A program made the position numbers and the translations under genes. Of a stretch of DNA of 64,000 nucleotides, positions 1 to 7,918 are shown one piece after another; the stretch's first letter is position 1; the number at the start of each line of letters is the position of its first letter. The notes beneath the pieces were generated by a model. That model ran no database searches. It was given only the letters and a program-made list of their open reading frames with translations, and was not told the origin of the DNA. The stretch covers positions 171,250 through 235,249 of the forward strand of contig CACHEF010000001.1 in the NCBI GenBank assembly GCA_902578775.1, written 5' to 3'. The stretch is from an uncultured Pelagibacteraceae bacterium (GTDB lineage: Bacteria; Pseudomonadota; Alphaproteobacteria; Pelagibacterales; Pelagibacteraceae).

Positions 1-8
1 CATTTAAA

Positions 9-1229
9 ATGACTTCAGAAAATTTCTTTAAATCTAAAAGAGCAATTATAACTTTAATTGCTGCTTGTTTTGTTGTTTTAATTTCTCTTGGAGTGAGACA
101 AGTTTTTGGTTTATTTTTTATAGATTTTAATGAGAGTTTAAAAATTAGTAATACAGCATTTGGTTTTGCTATAGGTATTCAAATGTTAATGTGGGGCATC
201 ACAGGTCCAATTTTTGGAGCTGTTGCAGACCGGTATGGGGGACATATAGCTATAATTTCTGCTTTTATATTTTATACTCTTGGAATTTACTTTTTATATA
301 CTGGTCCAAATACTGGTATATTTTTTCAAATTCATATGGGCCTATTAATAGGAATTGGGCTTGGTGGAACTGCCATAAGTATTCCAATGTCAGTCGTTGG
401 TAAGCATTTTCCTTTATCAACAAGAACTATTGCGATGAGCTTTGTAACAGCGGTTGGATCATTCGGATATTTTCTTTCTCCAATTTTTACAAATTATTCT
501 TTAACGCAATTTGGTTGGAATTATACATTATTTATTTTTATATTATTTTTATTAACAGGTTTAATATCCGCTTATTTTGTTAGATCTCCGTCTAAAACTG
601 AAAGTATAGAACAAATTTCAGATCAAACATTTAAGGAAGCTCTCTCTGAAGCTTTTAAAACAAAAAGTTATATTTTGTTAGTATCTGGTTTTTTTGTTTG
701 CGGATTTCATATTACTTTGGTTGGAACTCATGTACCAAAATATGTTTTAGATAGAGGTCTTGAGGATTGGACCGCAGCTGCAATTCTTTCACTTATTGGT
801 TTATTTAACATTTTTGGATCATTACTAAGTGGATATCTTTCAGCTAAAATGAGCAAAAAAATTATTCTTAGTGGAATTTATTTTTTGAGAGGCATTTCAA
901 TTATTTTTTTTATATTTACTCCTGCTAGCAACTTGAGTGCATTTTTATTTGGAGCTAGTTTTGGTTTCTTATGGTTATCAACCGTTCCAGCCACAAGTGG
1001 AATAGTTGCCCATTTATTTGGAACAAAATATCTTGGTCTTTTATATGGAATCGTATTTTTAAGTCATCAAATTGGCTCTTTTTTTGGTGCATATTTAGGA
1101 GGTTTATTTCATGATCTTTATGGTTCTTATGATTATGCGTGGTATTTAGCAATTGCATTATCAGTTTTTGCAGCAATAATTCATTTACCAATAAAAGAGG
1201 AACCAGTTTTAAGATTAAAAACAGAATAA
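9..1229 (+). CDS. MFS transporter, substrate unknown
   Basis: This is a polytopic inner-membrane protein of 406 residues, the usual size for a 12-helix major facilitator. Hydrophobic segments run throughout. An MFS-type loop (GAVADRYGG, about residues 70-78) follows the second helix, and a polar linker near residues 195-215 separates the two six-helix halves. The general look (VRQVFGLFF near the N-terminus, SFGFLWLSTVP near residue 320) resembles the oxalate/formate antiporter-like or monocarboxylate-type MFS branch, but the substrate cannot be read from sequence. The ATG at 9 leaves only eight bases of upstream context, so an upstream partner gene cannot be judged. The next gene starts one base after its stop, so they are probably co-transcribed. 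Confidence 0.85.
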   Translation: MTSENFFKSKRAIITLIAACFVVLISLGVRQVFGLFFIDFNESLKISNTAFGFAIGIQMLMWGITGPIFGAVADRYGGHIAIISAFIFYTLGIYFLYTGPNTGIFFQIHMGLLIGIGLGGTAISIPMSVVGKHFPLSTRTIAMSFVTAVGSFGYFLSPIFTNYSLTQFGWNYTLFIFILFLLTGLISAYFVRSPSKTESIEQISDQTFKEALSEAFKTKSYILLVSGFFVCGFHITLVGTHVPKYVLDRGLEDWTAAAILSLIGLFNIFGSLLSGYLSAKMSKKIILSGIYFLRGISIIFFIFTPASNLSAFLFGASFGFLWLSTVPATSGIVAHLFGTKYLGLLYGIVFLSHQIGSFFGAYLGGLFHDLYGSYDYAWYLAIALSVFAAIIHLPIKEEPVLRLKTE

Positions 1230-1230
1230 T

Positions 1231-2382
1231 TTGAATATATTAAATAAATTAACAGAGATACATCATTCAGGAAAATCCTACATTATTTATAAATCAAAAA
1301 AAGGATTCAATCTTTATACCAATTTTTCAAAAAAAATTATTTTAAATAATAAAAATATTAAAAGTTTTTTAACAAAAAAAAATAAAAAGAAATCAAAAGA
1401 TACTGATCTTTTTATTGGTTTCTTTGGATATGAGTTATTGAATAATCTGATTAATGTTAAAGTCCCAAAACAGAAGAATTTAAATTTTCCCAAGGGTATT
1501 TTCTATAAACCAGAAAAAAAGATTAAACTAAGTAACAAGTTAAATTATGATTTTAAAAATTTAGAATCAGGTAATTTTAAAATAAATATTAATAGAAAAA
1601 ATTATACAAAAATATTCAATAAATTTAAGAAAAAGATAAAAAGTGGTGAGACATACCAAATTAAAATTTGCACTAAATATAAAACGAAGTCGAAAATTAA
1701 TCCGTTAGATTTTTTTTCGAGGTTATCAAATACTAACCTAGCTCCCGAGGCTTTTATGATTAAAGATCATAATTATTCAATAATTAGCTGTTCCCCGGAA
1801 ACTTTAATTACAAAAAAGGGGAGTGATATATCCACAAAACCAATAGCTGGAACTGTAAAAAAAACAAAGCATTTGAATAAAATAAAAGCATTAAATTATT
1901 TTAGAAAAAATTTAAAAGAAACCAAAGAGCACAATATGATTGTTGATATGGAAAGAAATGATTTATCAAGAATTTGTAAAGTGGGCACTGTTAAACTATC
2001 TAAACAAAAAATTGTAGAGGAATATAAAGACCTTTTTCATTATGTTAGCCTTATCAAGGGAAAATTAAAAAAAAATACAAATAATTTAGAAATAATTAAA
2101 GCAATGATGCCAGGTGGTTCAGTTATTGGGTGTCCAAAGATCAATACGCTTAATCTTTTAAATAATCAGGAAAAAGAAAATAGGAATATTTATACAGGTA
2201 GTTTTGGTTACATCAAATTCAATGGTGATATGAGATTCAACATAATTATACGTTCAATTTTAAATTTTAAAAATATATCAGAAATTTCAGTTGCTTCAGG
2301 TGTTGTCGTTGATAGTAATGCCAATCATGAATTTAATGAAAATTTTCTTAAAGCTAAAGCGTTAATAGATTTATTTAAATGA
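1231..2382 (+). CDS. pabB: Chorismate-utilising synthase component I, probably aminodeoxychorismate synthase PabB
   Basis: A 383-residue member of the TrpE/PabB/EntC chorismate-binding family, starting with TTG two bases after the MFS stop. The C-terminal catalytic domain is clear: SGETYQIK, SCSPETLI, PIAGTVKKTK, VDMERNDLSRICKVG and PGGSVIGCPK, ending with the YTGSFGY block. PabB aminates chorismate for folate synthesis using ammonia from PabA. The adjacent glutaminase and class IV aminotransferase support that role. One feature disagrees: the motif is PIAGT, typical of anthranilate synthase TrpE, where characterised PabB proteins usually have PIKGT. The protein is shorter at the N-terminus than usual TrpE (about 500 residues). 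PabB is preferred from context, with TrpE activity a real alternative. Confidence 0.72.
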   Translation: MNILNKLTEIHHSGKSYIIYKSKKGFNLYTNFSKKIILNNKNIKSFLTKKNKKKSKDTDLFIGFFGYELLNNLINVKVPKQKNLNFPKGIFYKPEKKIKLSNKLNYDFKNLESGNFKININRKNYTKIFNKFKKKIKSGETYQIKICTKYKTKSKINPLDFFSRLSNTNLAPEAFMIKDHNYSIISCSPETLITKKGSDISTKPIAGTVKKTKHLNKIKALNYFRKNLKETKEHNMIVDMERNDLSRICKVGTVKLSKQKIVEEYKDLFHYVSLIKGKLKKNTNNLEIIKAMMPGGSVIGCPKINTLNLLNNQEKENRNIYTGSFGYIKFNGDMRFNIIIRSILNFKNISEISVASGVVVDSNANHEFNENFLKAKALIDLFK

Positions 2383-2936
2383 TTTATGTAATTGATCATA
2401 ATGACTCCTTTACTCATAATGTAGTTCATCAATTTGCTTTGTTTGATAAAGTTGAGTACGATAACTATGATAAAATTAGCGAAAATAAAATTAAGCAAGC
2501 ATCTTCAATAATTTTTTCACCCGGTCCAGGTAATCCAAAAAATTATCCAATCACTTCAAAAATTTATAAAAAATATAAAGGTAAAAAGAAAATCATAGGA
2601 ATTTGTTTAGGATTTCAACATATTCTATTTTGTGAAGGTGCAAAAATTGTTGAACAAAAAAAAATTTATCATGGATTTCAATCAAATATAAAAGTAATCA
2701 CTAATAAATCTTTATTCAAAAAAGGAAAAATATTTAAAGTTGGCAGGTACCATTCTTTAAAATTAAAAGAACCTTTCAAATCCAATAATTTTGAGATAAC
2801 TATGAGATGTTTAAATTCAAAAGTTGCAATGGCATTTGAAAATAAAAAGGAAAAAATTTATGGATTTCAATTTCACCCAGAATCTTTTTTAACTATCAAT
2901 GGCAACCTACTTATTAAAAAAATCTTATCAGCTTAA
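2379..2936 (+). CDS. pabA: Glutamine amidotransferase component II, PabA/TrpG family
   Basis: A 185-residue class I glutamine amidotransferase supplying ammonia from glutamine to the chorismate-binding partner encoded just upstream. Visible motifs are the N-terminal DHNDSFTHN block, the oxyanion region SPGPGNP (about residues 48-54), the nucleophile Cys in GICLGFQH (about residues 74-81), and the His/Glu pair in FQFHPES near the C-terminus. It overlaps the upstream gene by four bases (ATGA), which suggests translational coupling. PabA and TrpG cannot be told apart by motif and are sometimes the same protein serving both pathways. The operon suggests a folate role. Confidence 0.82.
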   Translation: MIYVIDHNDSFTHNVVHQFALFDKVEYDNYDKISENKIKQASSIIFSPGPGNPKNYPITSKIYKKYKGKKKIIGICLGFQHILFCEGAKIVEQKKIYHGFQSNIKVITNKSLFKKGKIFKVGRYHSLKLKEPFKSNNFEITMRCLNSKVAMAFENKKEKIYGFQFHPESFLTINGNLLIKKILSA

Positions 2937-3672
2937 AGACTTAAAACAGATAGAATTCCAAGATCTTTGGGGGGATCATGGAATTTTTACAACGATGTGG
3001 ATTTTTGGCAAACCAGCGAAAATTTTATTCTTTGATAATCATTTAAAAAACTTAATTTCATCACTAAAAAAATACCAAATCAAAAAGAAATCTTTAAAGT
3101 CAGATATTCTAAAAATAATAAATAAAAATTTATCCAAAAAAAGGAAATATAATCATCTATTGAGAATTGCTATAAATAAGAAAATTATTTCAATATCTTT
3201 AAGAAAAAGGGTTAAACCGAAATTAAATTTTAATTTGAGGTTAGTAAAATTAAAAAGAGAAAAACCAGAATTTAAAAATTTAAAATACAAAAAGATCTTA
3301 TCTTATTTATCTAAAATGGATAACTCACAATCAGATATTGCATTGGTATCCAATAAGAAATTATTAGAAACTGGAACTTCAAATTTATTATTTATCAAAG
3401 ATCAAAAATTTTTTACACCTAAAAAGGATTATTATGAGGGAAATACTTATAAATTTTTTAAAACAAAAATAAGAAAGATAATTAAAAAAGATATTTTGCT
3501 TAAAGAGATAAAAGATTATGATGAAATATTATTAATAGGTTCTGGGAAAGGCGTTACTTCAGTAAAAACTATAAATGAGCTTAAATGGAAAAGAAAAAAT
3601 CTAATAAAATTTAAGTTGCTATCAAAACAATATGACGCTGTTATAAAAAAATGCAATTCTTATAGATTTTAA
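2899..3672 (+). CDS. pabC: Class IV aminotransferase family, probably aminodeoxychorismate lyase PabC
   Basis: A 257-residue PLP enzyme of fold type IV (branched-chain aminotransferase/PabC family). The most diagnostic segment is LLETGTSNLLFIK (about residues 155-167), matching the family E-x-G-x-S-N cofactor-phosphate motif. A candidate catalytic lysine lies in the LKYKKILSYL segment near residue 130. PabC removes pyruvate from aminodeoxychorismate to give p-aminobenzoate. Its position directly after pabB and pabA supports that over a branched-chain aminotransferase. The ATG start overlaps pabA by 38 bases. That is long but gives a full-length protein beginning just before the conserved DHGIFTTMW segment. 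Lysine-rich and very AT-rich. Confidence 0.72.
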   Translation: MATYLLKKSYQLKDLKQIEFQDLWGDHGIFTTMWIFGKPAKILFFDNHLKNLISSLKKYQIKKKSLKSDILKIINKNLSKKRKYNHLLRIAINKKIISISLRKRVKPKLNFNLRLVKLKREKPEFKNLKYKKILSYLSKMDNSQSDIALVSNKKLLETGTSNLLFIKDQKFFTPKKDYYEGNTYKFFKTKIRKIIKKDILLKEIKDYDEILLIGSGKGVTSVKTINELKWKRKNLIKFKLLSKQYDAVIKKCNSYRF

Positions 3673-3675
3673 AAC

Positions 3676-4074
3676 ATGAAAGATCCAAACAATCCTTGTT
3701 TATTTTGTAATGTTAAAAAAAGCGGATGTGCTCATGAAAATGATTTGGCATATGCAAGTTATGATTCATACCCAGTTTCAGAACATCATTGTTTGATTAT
3801 ACCTAAAAGACACATAAAAGATTATTTTGATTTATCTAATGATGAATTGGTTGCCTGTAATGAACTTTTAAAAATTGTAAAAAAAGAAATAACCAATAAA
3901 GATCCGTTAGTTAAAGGATTTAATCTAGGCACAAATATAGGAATCGTATCTGGTCAATCTATTTTACATTGTCATTTTCATCTGATTCCCCGAAGAGAAG
4001 GAGATGTAGATAATCCTCAGGGTGGAGTACGGTCAGTCATTCCAAGCAAACAATATTATAAAAGAAATAATTAG
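3676..4074 (+). CDS. HIT-family nucleotide hydrolase
   Basis: A 132-residue histidine-triad protein. The catalytic triad is visible as HCHFHLIPRR near residues 98-107 (H-x-H-x-H-hydrophobic). An N-terminal pair of cysteines (CLFC) and a downstream Cys/His (GCAHE) resemble the zinc site of some HIT proteins. Family members hydrolyse nucleoside phosphoramidates or dinucleoside polyphosphates such as Ap4A. It starts three bases after pabC and is probably the last gene of this operon, since the next gene has its own strong promoter. The substrate is unknown. Confidence 0.85.
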   Translation: MKDPNNPCLFCNVKKSGCAHENDLAYASYDSYPVSEHHCLIIPKRHIKDYFDLSNDELVACNELLKIVKKEITNKDPLVKGFNLGTNIGIVSGQSILHCHFHLIPRREGDVDNPQGGVRSVIPSKQYYKRNN

Positions 4075-4092
4075 CCTATTATTAAAGACAAA

Positions 4093-4121
4093 TTGACCCT
4101 AGTTTGAGGTTGAACTATAAA
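4093..4121 (+). promoter_or_regulatory. Predicted sigma-70-type promoter for the apr operon
   Basis: TTGACC and TATAAA are separated by exactly 17 bases, ending 53 bases before the aprM ATG, in a 100-base intergenic region. This is one of the best -35/-10 pairs in the window. The -10 box sits between the arms of an inverted repeat, GTTGAA-N7-TTCAAC (4109-4127), which could be an operator. Not experimentally supported. Confidence 0.6.
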
Positions 4122-4174
4122 TTCAACTATATATAAAACTTTAATACTAATTCAAAATTTAACGAAAGGCGGAA

Positions 4175-4969
4175 ATGTTAAACAATAATCCATTTTCAAT
4201 TTTATCAGAAACCATTTCTCCATTTGCAATGCAATCTTTTATCATTGCAATGGTTTTGTTAATTGTAATTGGAACTATCATTCAAATGATACATCACAAA
4301 AATTTGACTTATTTTTTTAACAACGCAAAGAAAGCAAAGCTGTCAGCAACAAAAAAATTAGGTGTAGGAGAAAAGGTTTCTGTCATTGCTAAAACAACAG
4401 TTGTTGATATTGGCACAACCTCTGAATTAGGTTTTGGTAAAAGAAGACTTGCCCATGTTCTAGGAATGTATGGCACAATTTTATTTTGGATATCTTCAGC
4501 TATTTTAGTTTTTTGTTACACAGGTGTTGATAAACCAAGTTCTCAAACTTGGTCGGTGATTTGGCATGCAGGAGCAATATTAACATGTTTGGGAGGATAT
4601 TGGTTTTGGTTTTTTCTTAGAGTTGATGTTTCAGCAGAAGCCCATCCTTGGTACAGAATTATTAAAGCCGATTTATTTGTTTTAGCATTGCTTGCATGTT
4701 CAACTTTTGGGTTAGCTTGGTCATATACTCAATTTAATGGCCAAACAAGTTTATCTTATTTGTTTTTAACTCTATTTGTTGCATCTAATTTGATTTTATT
4801 TGGGGGCGTTTATTGGTCTAAATTTGCTCACATGTTTTATAAACCTGGAGCAGCTATTCAAAAAAATTTAGCTGAAGCCGATGGATCTAGGGATAATTTA
4901 CCTCCACCAGCTGATGCCCCGGAACAATTTGGCCTGGGTATAAAAAGAGAAGAGCCAAAACATTATTAA
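4175..4969 (+). CDS. aprM: APS reductase membrane anchor AprM
   Basis: A 264-residue membrane protein directly ahead of aprB and aprA. About five hydrophobic helices are visible (near residues 17-37, 95-115, 127-150, 165-187 and 193-215), with a basic loop between the first two and a polar, proline-rich C-terminal tail. In the SAR11-type apr locus, AprM is the proposed membrane partner passing electrons between the cytoplasmic AprAB enzyme and the quinone pool, in place of the Qmo complex. That role is inference from the family. The ATG follows AAAGG at suitable spacing. No haem-ligand pattern was assigned. Confidence 0.82.
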   Translation: MLNNNPFSILSETISPFAMQSFIIAMVLLIVIGTIIQMIHHKNLTYFFNNAKKAKLSATKKLGVGEKVSVIAKTTVVDIGTTSELGFGKRRLAHVLGMYGTILFWISSAILVFCYTGVDKPSSQTWSVIWHAGAILTCLGGYWFWFFLRVDVSAEAHPWYRIIKADLFVLALLACSTFGLAWSYTQFNGQTSLSYLFLTLFVASNLILFGGVYWSKFAHMFYKPGAAIQKNLAEADGSRDNLPPPADAPEQFGLGIKREEPKHY

Positions 4970-5002
4970 TATGTTAATAGAAAAAGGAAATAAATAAAAA
5001 TT

Positions 5003-5473
5003 ATGTCAACTTTTGTATACATGACAAGATGTGATGGTTGTGGTCATTGCGTGGATATATGTCCTTCAGACATCATGCACATTGATGAAAATATCAGAAG
5101 AGCAAAAAATATTGAACCAAACTTTTGTTGGGAATGTTATTCGTGTGTTAAAGCATGTCCTAATCATGCAATTGATGTAAGAGGGTATGCCGATTTTGCT
5201 CCGATGGGTCACAGCGTTAGAGTAAGAAGAGAAGAAGAAAAAGGAACTATCTCTTGGAAAATTAAATTTAGAAACGGAACAGAAAAAAACTTCGTTTCAC
5301 CTATAACAACAAAACCTTGGGGAAAATTTATTCCTAAACTTGCTGAAGGTGATACTCCTAACCAAGGAGAAATTAATTCACAAAGATTATATAGTGAGCC
5401 AGAAGGATTAAATACCAACAAAGAATTACCATCGGTTCCAAAAGAGTCTTTTAAAAAAGGTGTTTATTATTAA
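5003..5473 (+). CDS. aprB: Adenylylsulfate reductase beta subunit, iron-sulfur protein
   Basis: A 156-residue ferredoxin-like subunit with two [4Fe-4S] motifs: CDGCGHCVDICP (about residues 10-21) and CWECYSCVKACP (about 42-53). The remainder wraps the AprA partner in known structures. AprB carries electrons between the FAD of AprA and the membrane partner. It lies between aprM and aprA, and its stop overlaps the aprA start (TAATG). In a non-sulfate-reducer carrying organosulfonate genes the complex is expected to run in the oxidative direction, sulfite plus AMP to APS. Confidence 0.93.
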   Translation: MSTFVYMTRCDGCGHCVDICPSDIMHIDENIRRAKNIEPNFCWECYSCVKACPNHAIDVRGYADFAPMGHSVRVRREEEKGTISWKIKFRNGTEKNFVSPITTKPWGKFIPKLAEGDTPNQGEINSQRLYSEPEGLNTNKELPSVPKESFKKGVYY

Positions 5474-7332
5474 TGACAAAGCACAAAACACATTATGAGG
5501 AGTGTGATGTATTAGTTGTTGGTGGTGGAATGGCCGGCACAGGAGCAACATTTGAGGCCAGACATTGGGGGAGAGATTTAAAGATTGTTTGTGTTGAAAA
5601 AGCAAATATTGATCGGAGTGGTGCAGTCGCACAAGGTTTGTACGCAATAAATTGTTACATGGGTATGCAGTGGGATGAAAATCAACCTGAGGACCATGTA
5701 AGATATGCCAGAAATGATTTAATGGGAATGGTTAGAGAAGATTTAGGTTATGACATGGCTCGTCATGTAGACTCAACTGTTCACATGTTTGATGAGTGGG
5801 GTCTTCCAATGATGAAAAATGAAAAAACTGGAAGATACTTAAGGGAGGGTAAATGGCAAATCATGATACATGGTGAAAGCTATAAACCAATTGTTGCTGA
5901 GGCAGCAAAAAAATCTGCAGATAAAATTTACAACAGAATAATGATTACTCATTTGTTAATGGACGAGGCTAAAGAAAATAGAATTGGTGGTGCAGTTGGT
6001 TTTAATATGAGAACAGGTGATTTTCATGTGTTTAGAGCTAAGGCAGTTATAGTTTCAGCAGGCGGAGCATCACATATTTTTAAACCGAGAGCTGTTGGTG
6101 AAGGTATGGGAAGAACTTGGTATGCACCGTGGAGTAATGGATCTGCATATGCACTACCTATTGCAGCAGGTGCAAAGATGACTCAAATGGAAAATAGAAT
6201 TGTATTGTGTAGATTTAAAGATGGTTATGGACCTGTTGGAGCATATTTTTTACATTTAAAAACATATACACAAAATGCCAATGGCGAAAATTATGAAAAA
6301 AAATGGTATGATCAAACAAAAGAATTAGTTGGTGAATATATTGATCATCATCCAACTCCTACTTGTTTAAGAAACCACGCATTTATTCAAGAAGTTGCTG
6401 CCGGTGGTGGACCGATCCACATGGTTACTAAAGAGGCTTTTCAAGATCCACATTTAGAAACAGTTGGATGGGAAAACTTTTTAGGGATGACAGTTGGACA
6501 AGCTGTTGTTTGGGCATCACAAAATATTGATCCAAAGTATACCAATCCTGAATTAACAACATCTGAACCTTACGTTATGGGATCACATGCAACATGTTCA
6601 GGAGCATGGGTTAGTGGACCTGAAGATTTGTCTCCACCTGAATACTTCTGGGGTTATAACAGAATGTTAACAATTGATGGACTTTTTGGTGCAGGAGATA
6701 CAGTGGGTGGCAGTGCGCACAAATTTTCATCAGGTTCTTTTACAGAGGGTAGATTAGCAGCAAAAGCAGCAGTAAAATATATTGAAGATAAAAAAGCTGA
6801 AGGAATTAATGTTACAGATAAACAATGTGATAATTTTAAAAAAGCTGTCTACAAGCCTTTAGAAACATATACAGTTGCTCAAAACGAGATAACTGGAGGA
6901 ACAGTTTCACCAAGTTATATTTCTCCAATACAAGGATTACAAAGACTTCAAAAAATTATGGATGAGTACGTTGGGGGAATTACTTCGAATTACATGACTA
7001 ATGGTAATATGCTTAAGAGGGCTCTAGAACTTCTAGAATGGCTACAAGAGGATTTAGAAAATGTAGGAGCAGAGGATTATCATCAATTGATGAGAGCCTG
7101 GGAATTAAAACACAGAACTTTAACCTCTCAATGTGTAACAGAGCACACATTATTTAGAGAAGAAACACGTTGGCCAGGGTATTATTATAGGGGCGATCAT
7201 ATGAAGCTTGATGATGAAAACTGGCATTGCTTAACAGTTTCTAGAAGAGATCCTGAAACAGGTAAATTTAGTATGGAAAAAGTTCCTGTTTACCATATTG
7301 TAGATGAGAACGAAAAGAAAAAAGCTTCTTAA
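5473..7332 (+). CDS. aprA: Adenylylsulfate reductase alpha subunit, FAD flavoprotein
   Basis: A 619-residue catalytic subunit interconverting APS and sulfite plus AMP. The N-terminal dinucleotide-binding motif VVGGGMAGTGA (about residues 15-25) is followed by the capping domain and family blocks such as NRIVLCRFKDGYGPVGAYF and the GAGDTVGGSAHKFSSGSF FAD segment near residue 415. The length is typical of AprA. It is translationally coupled to aprB. Here it most likely oxidises sulfite released from sulfonates cleaved by Xsc and SuyAB. No ATP sulfurylase, the usual next step, is present in the window. Confidence 0.95.
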   Translation: MTKHKTHYEECDVLVVGGGMAGTGATFEARHWGRDLKIVCVEKANIDRSGAVAQGLYAINCYMGMQWDENQPEDHVRYARNDLMGMVREDLGYDMARHVDSTVHMFDEWGLPMMKNEKTGRYLREGKWQIMIHGESYKPIVAEAAKKSADKIYNRIMITHLLMDEAKENRIGGAVGFNMRTGDFHVFRAKAVIVSAGGASHIFKPRAVGEGMGRTWYAPWSNGSAYALPIAAGAKMTQMENRIVLCRFKDGYGPVGAYFLHLKTYTQNANGENYEKKWYDQTKELVGEYIDHHPTPTCLRNHAFIQEVAAGGGPIHMVTKEAFQDPHLETVGWENFLGMTVGQAVVWASQNIDPKYTNPELTTSEPYVMGSHATCSGAWVSGPEDLSPPEYFWGYNRMLTIDGLFGAGDTVGGSAHKFSSGSFTEGRLAAKAAVKYIEDKKAEGINVTDKQCDNFKKAVYKPLETYTVAQNEITGGTVSPSYISPIQGLQRLQKIMDEYVGGITSNYMTNGNMLKRALELLEWLQEDLENVGAEDYHQLMRAWELKHRTLTSQCVTEHTLFREETRWPGYYYRGDHMKLDDENWHCLTVSRRDPETGKFSMEKVPVYHIVDENEKKKAS

Positions 7333-7360
7333 CTCAATCAATTAATAGTATTAAATATTT

Positions 7361-7711
7361 ATGGATTTGTTATCTAAATCAGATGAAGAGATTTTTAAAA
7401 TTGGCAAACCATTTTGGGATAATTTAGTAAAATCTTCAAATCTTAAGGATTATGGTGGATTTACAAAAGATTTTTCTACGCAGATGTTATTTGGAGCCAA
7501 TGAAGTTGAACTTGGTAAACAATGGGCAAACAATAAATTAATTATAAATTTAAAAGAGACTTATGAACCCTTTGGGACACTTAGAAGAGGAGATTATGTT
7601 ACTGTTCTAATAAAACAGACTAACAAAGAAATCCCAGGTGAGTTTTTAGGAAGATTAGTTCTCGGAGTAGAGGATGGTGTAGTTAAAATTTTTGGGGCAA
7701 CCATCTACTAA
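7361..7711 (+). CDS. Uncharacterised 116-aa protein of the apr operon
   Basis: I do not recognise this family. It is a soluble protein with no signal peptide, membrane segment or cysteine. The first half looks alpha-helical and the second half is rich in beta-strand patterns (FGTLRRGDYVTVLIKQ, GEFLGRLVLGVEDGVVKIFG), loosely like small alpha+beta folds such as NTF2/SnoaL, but that is only an impression. It begins 28 bases after aprA on the same strand with no visible terminator between, so it is probably co-transcribed with aprMBA. A role in APS or sulfite metabolism is inferred from position alone. Confidence 0.7.
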   Translation: MDLLSKSDEEIFKIGKPFWDNLVKSSNLKDYGGFTKDFSTQMLFGANEVELGKQWANNKLIINLKETYEPFGTLRRGDYVTVLIKQTNKEIPGEFLGRLVLGVEDGVVKIFGATIY

Positions 7712-7757
7712 TTTCTAAAACTAAAATTAATTTTTTTTAAAAATCTTAATTAAATAA

Positions 7758-7786
7758 TTGACAAATATCTTTCAGCGTTTAATGAT
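7758..7786 (+). promoter_or_regulatory. Possible promoter for the 41-aa ORF
   Basis: A perfect TTGACA is followed after 17 bases by AATGAT (or TAATGA after 16), only a few bases ahead of the GTG of the small ORF at 7793. The -35 box is excellent and the -10 weak. If used, the transcript would be almost leaderless. Confidence 0.35.
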
Positions 7787-7792
7787 TAATTA

Positions 7793-7918
7793 GTGCCAGA
7801 CATAATTAAAAAATTTCCATCGAAAATAAAACAAAATAAACTAAAATCAGGAATATTTTTGATATTATTTGCCTACTGGGGAATTGTTATTACAGGAACC
7901 CTAATGACTTTTAATTAA
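7793..7918 (+). CDS. Small single-pass membrane protein, 41 aa, unknown
   Basis: This ORF is too short for the supplied track. It begins with GTG and encodes a basic, amphipathic N-terminus (PDIIKKFPSKIKQNKLKSG) followed by one hydrophobic helix (IFLILFAYWGIVITGTLMTF) that reaches the stop. That organisation is typical of real small membrane proteins. It lies between the apr operon and the convergent epimerase gene and overlaps that gene's end by four bases, matching the packing elsewhere. Function is unknown. Confidence 0.5.
   Translation: MPDIIKKFPSKIKQNKLKSGIFLILFAYWGIVITGTLMTFN

Noticed and set aside
1-8. End of an upstream gene (TAA at 5-7)
   Set aside because: Only eight bases precede the first ATG, too little to assign a gene.
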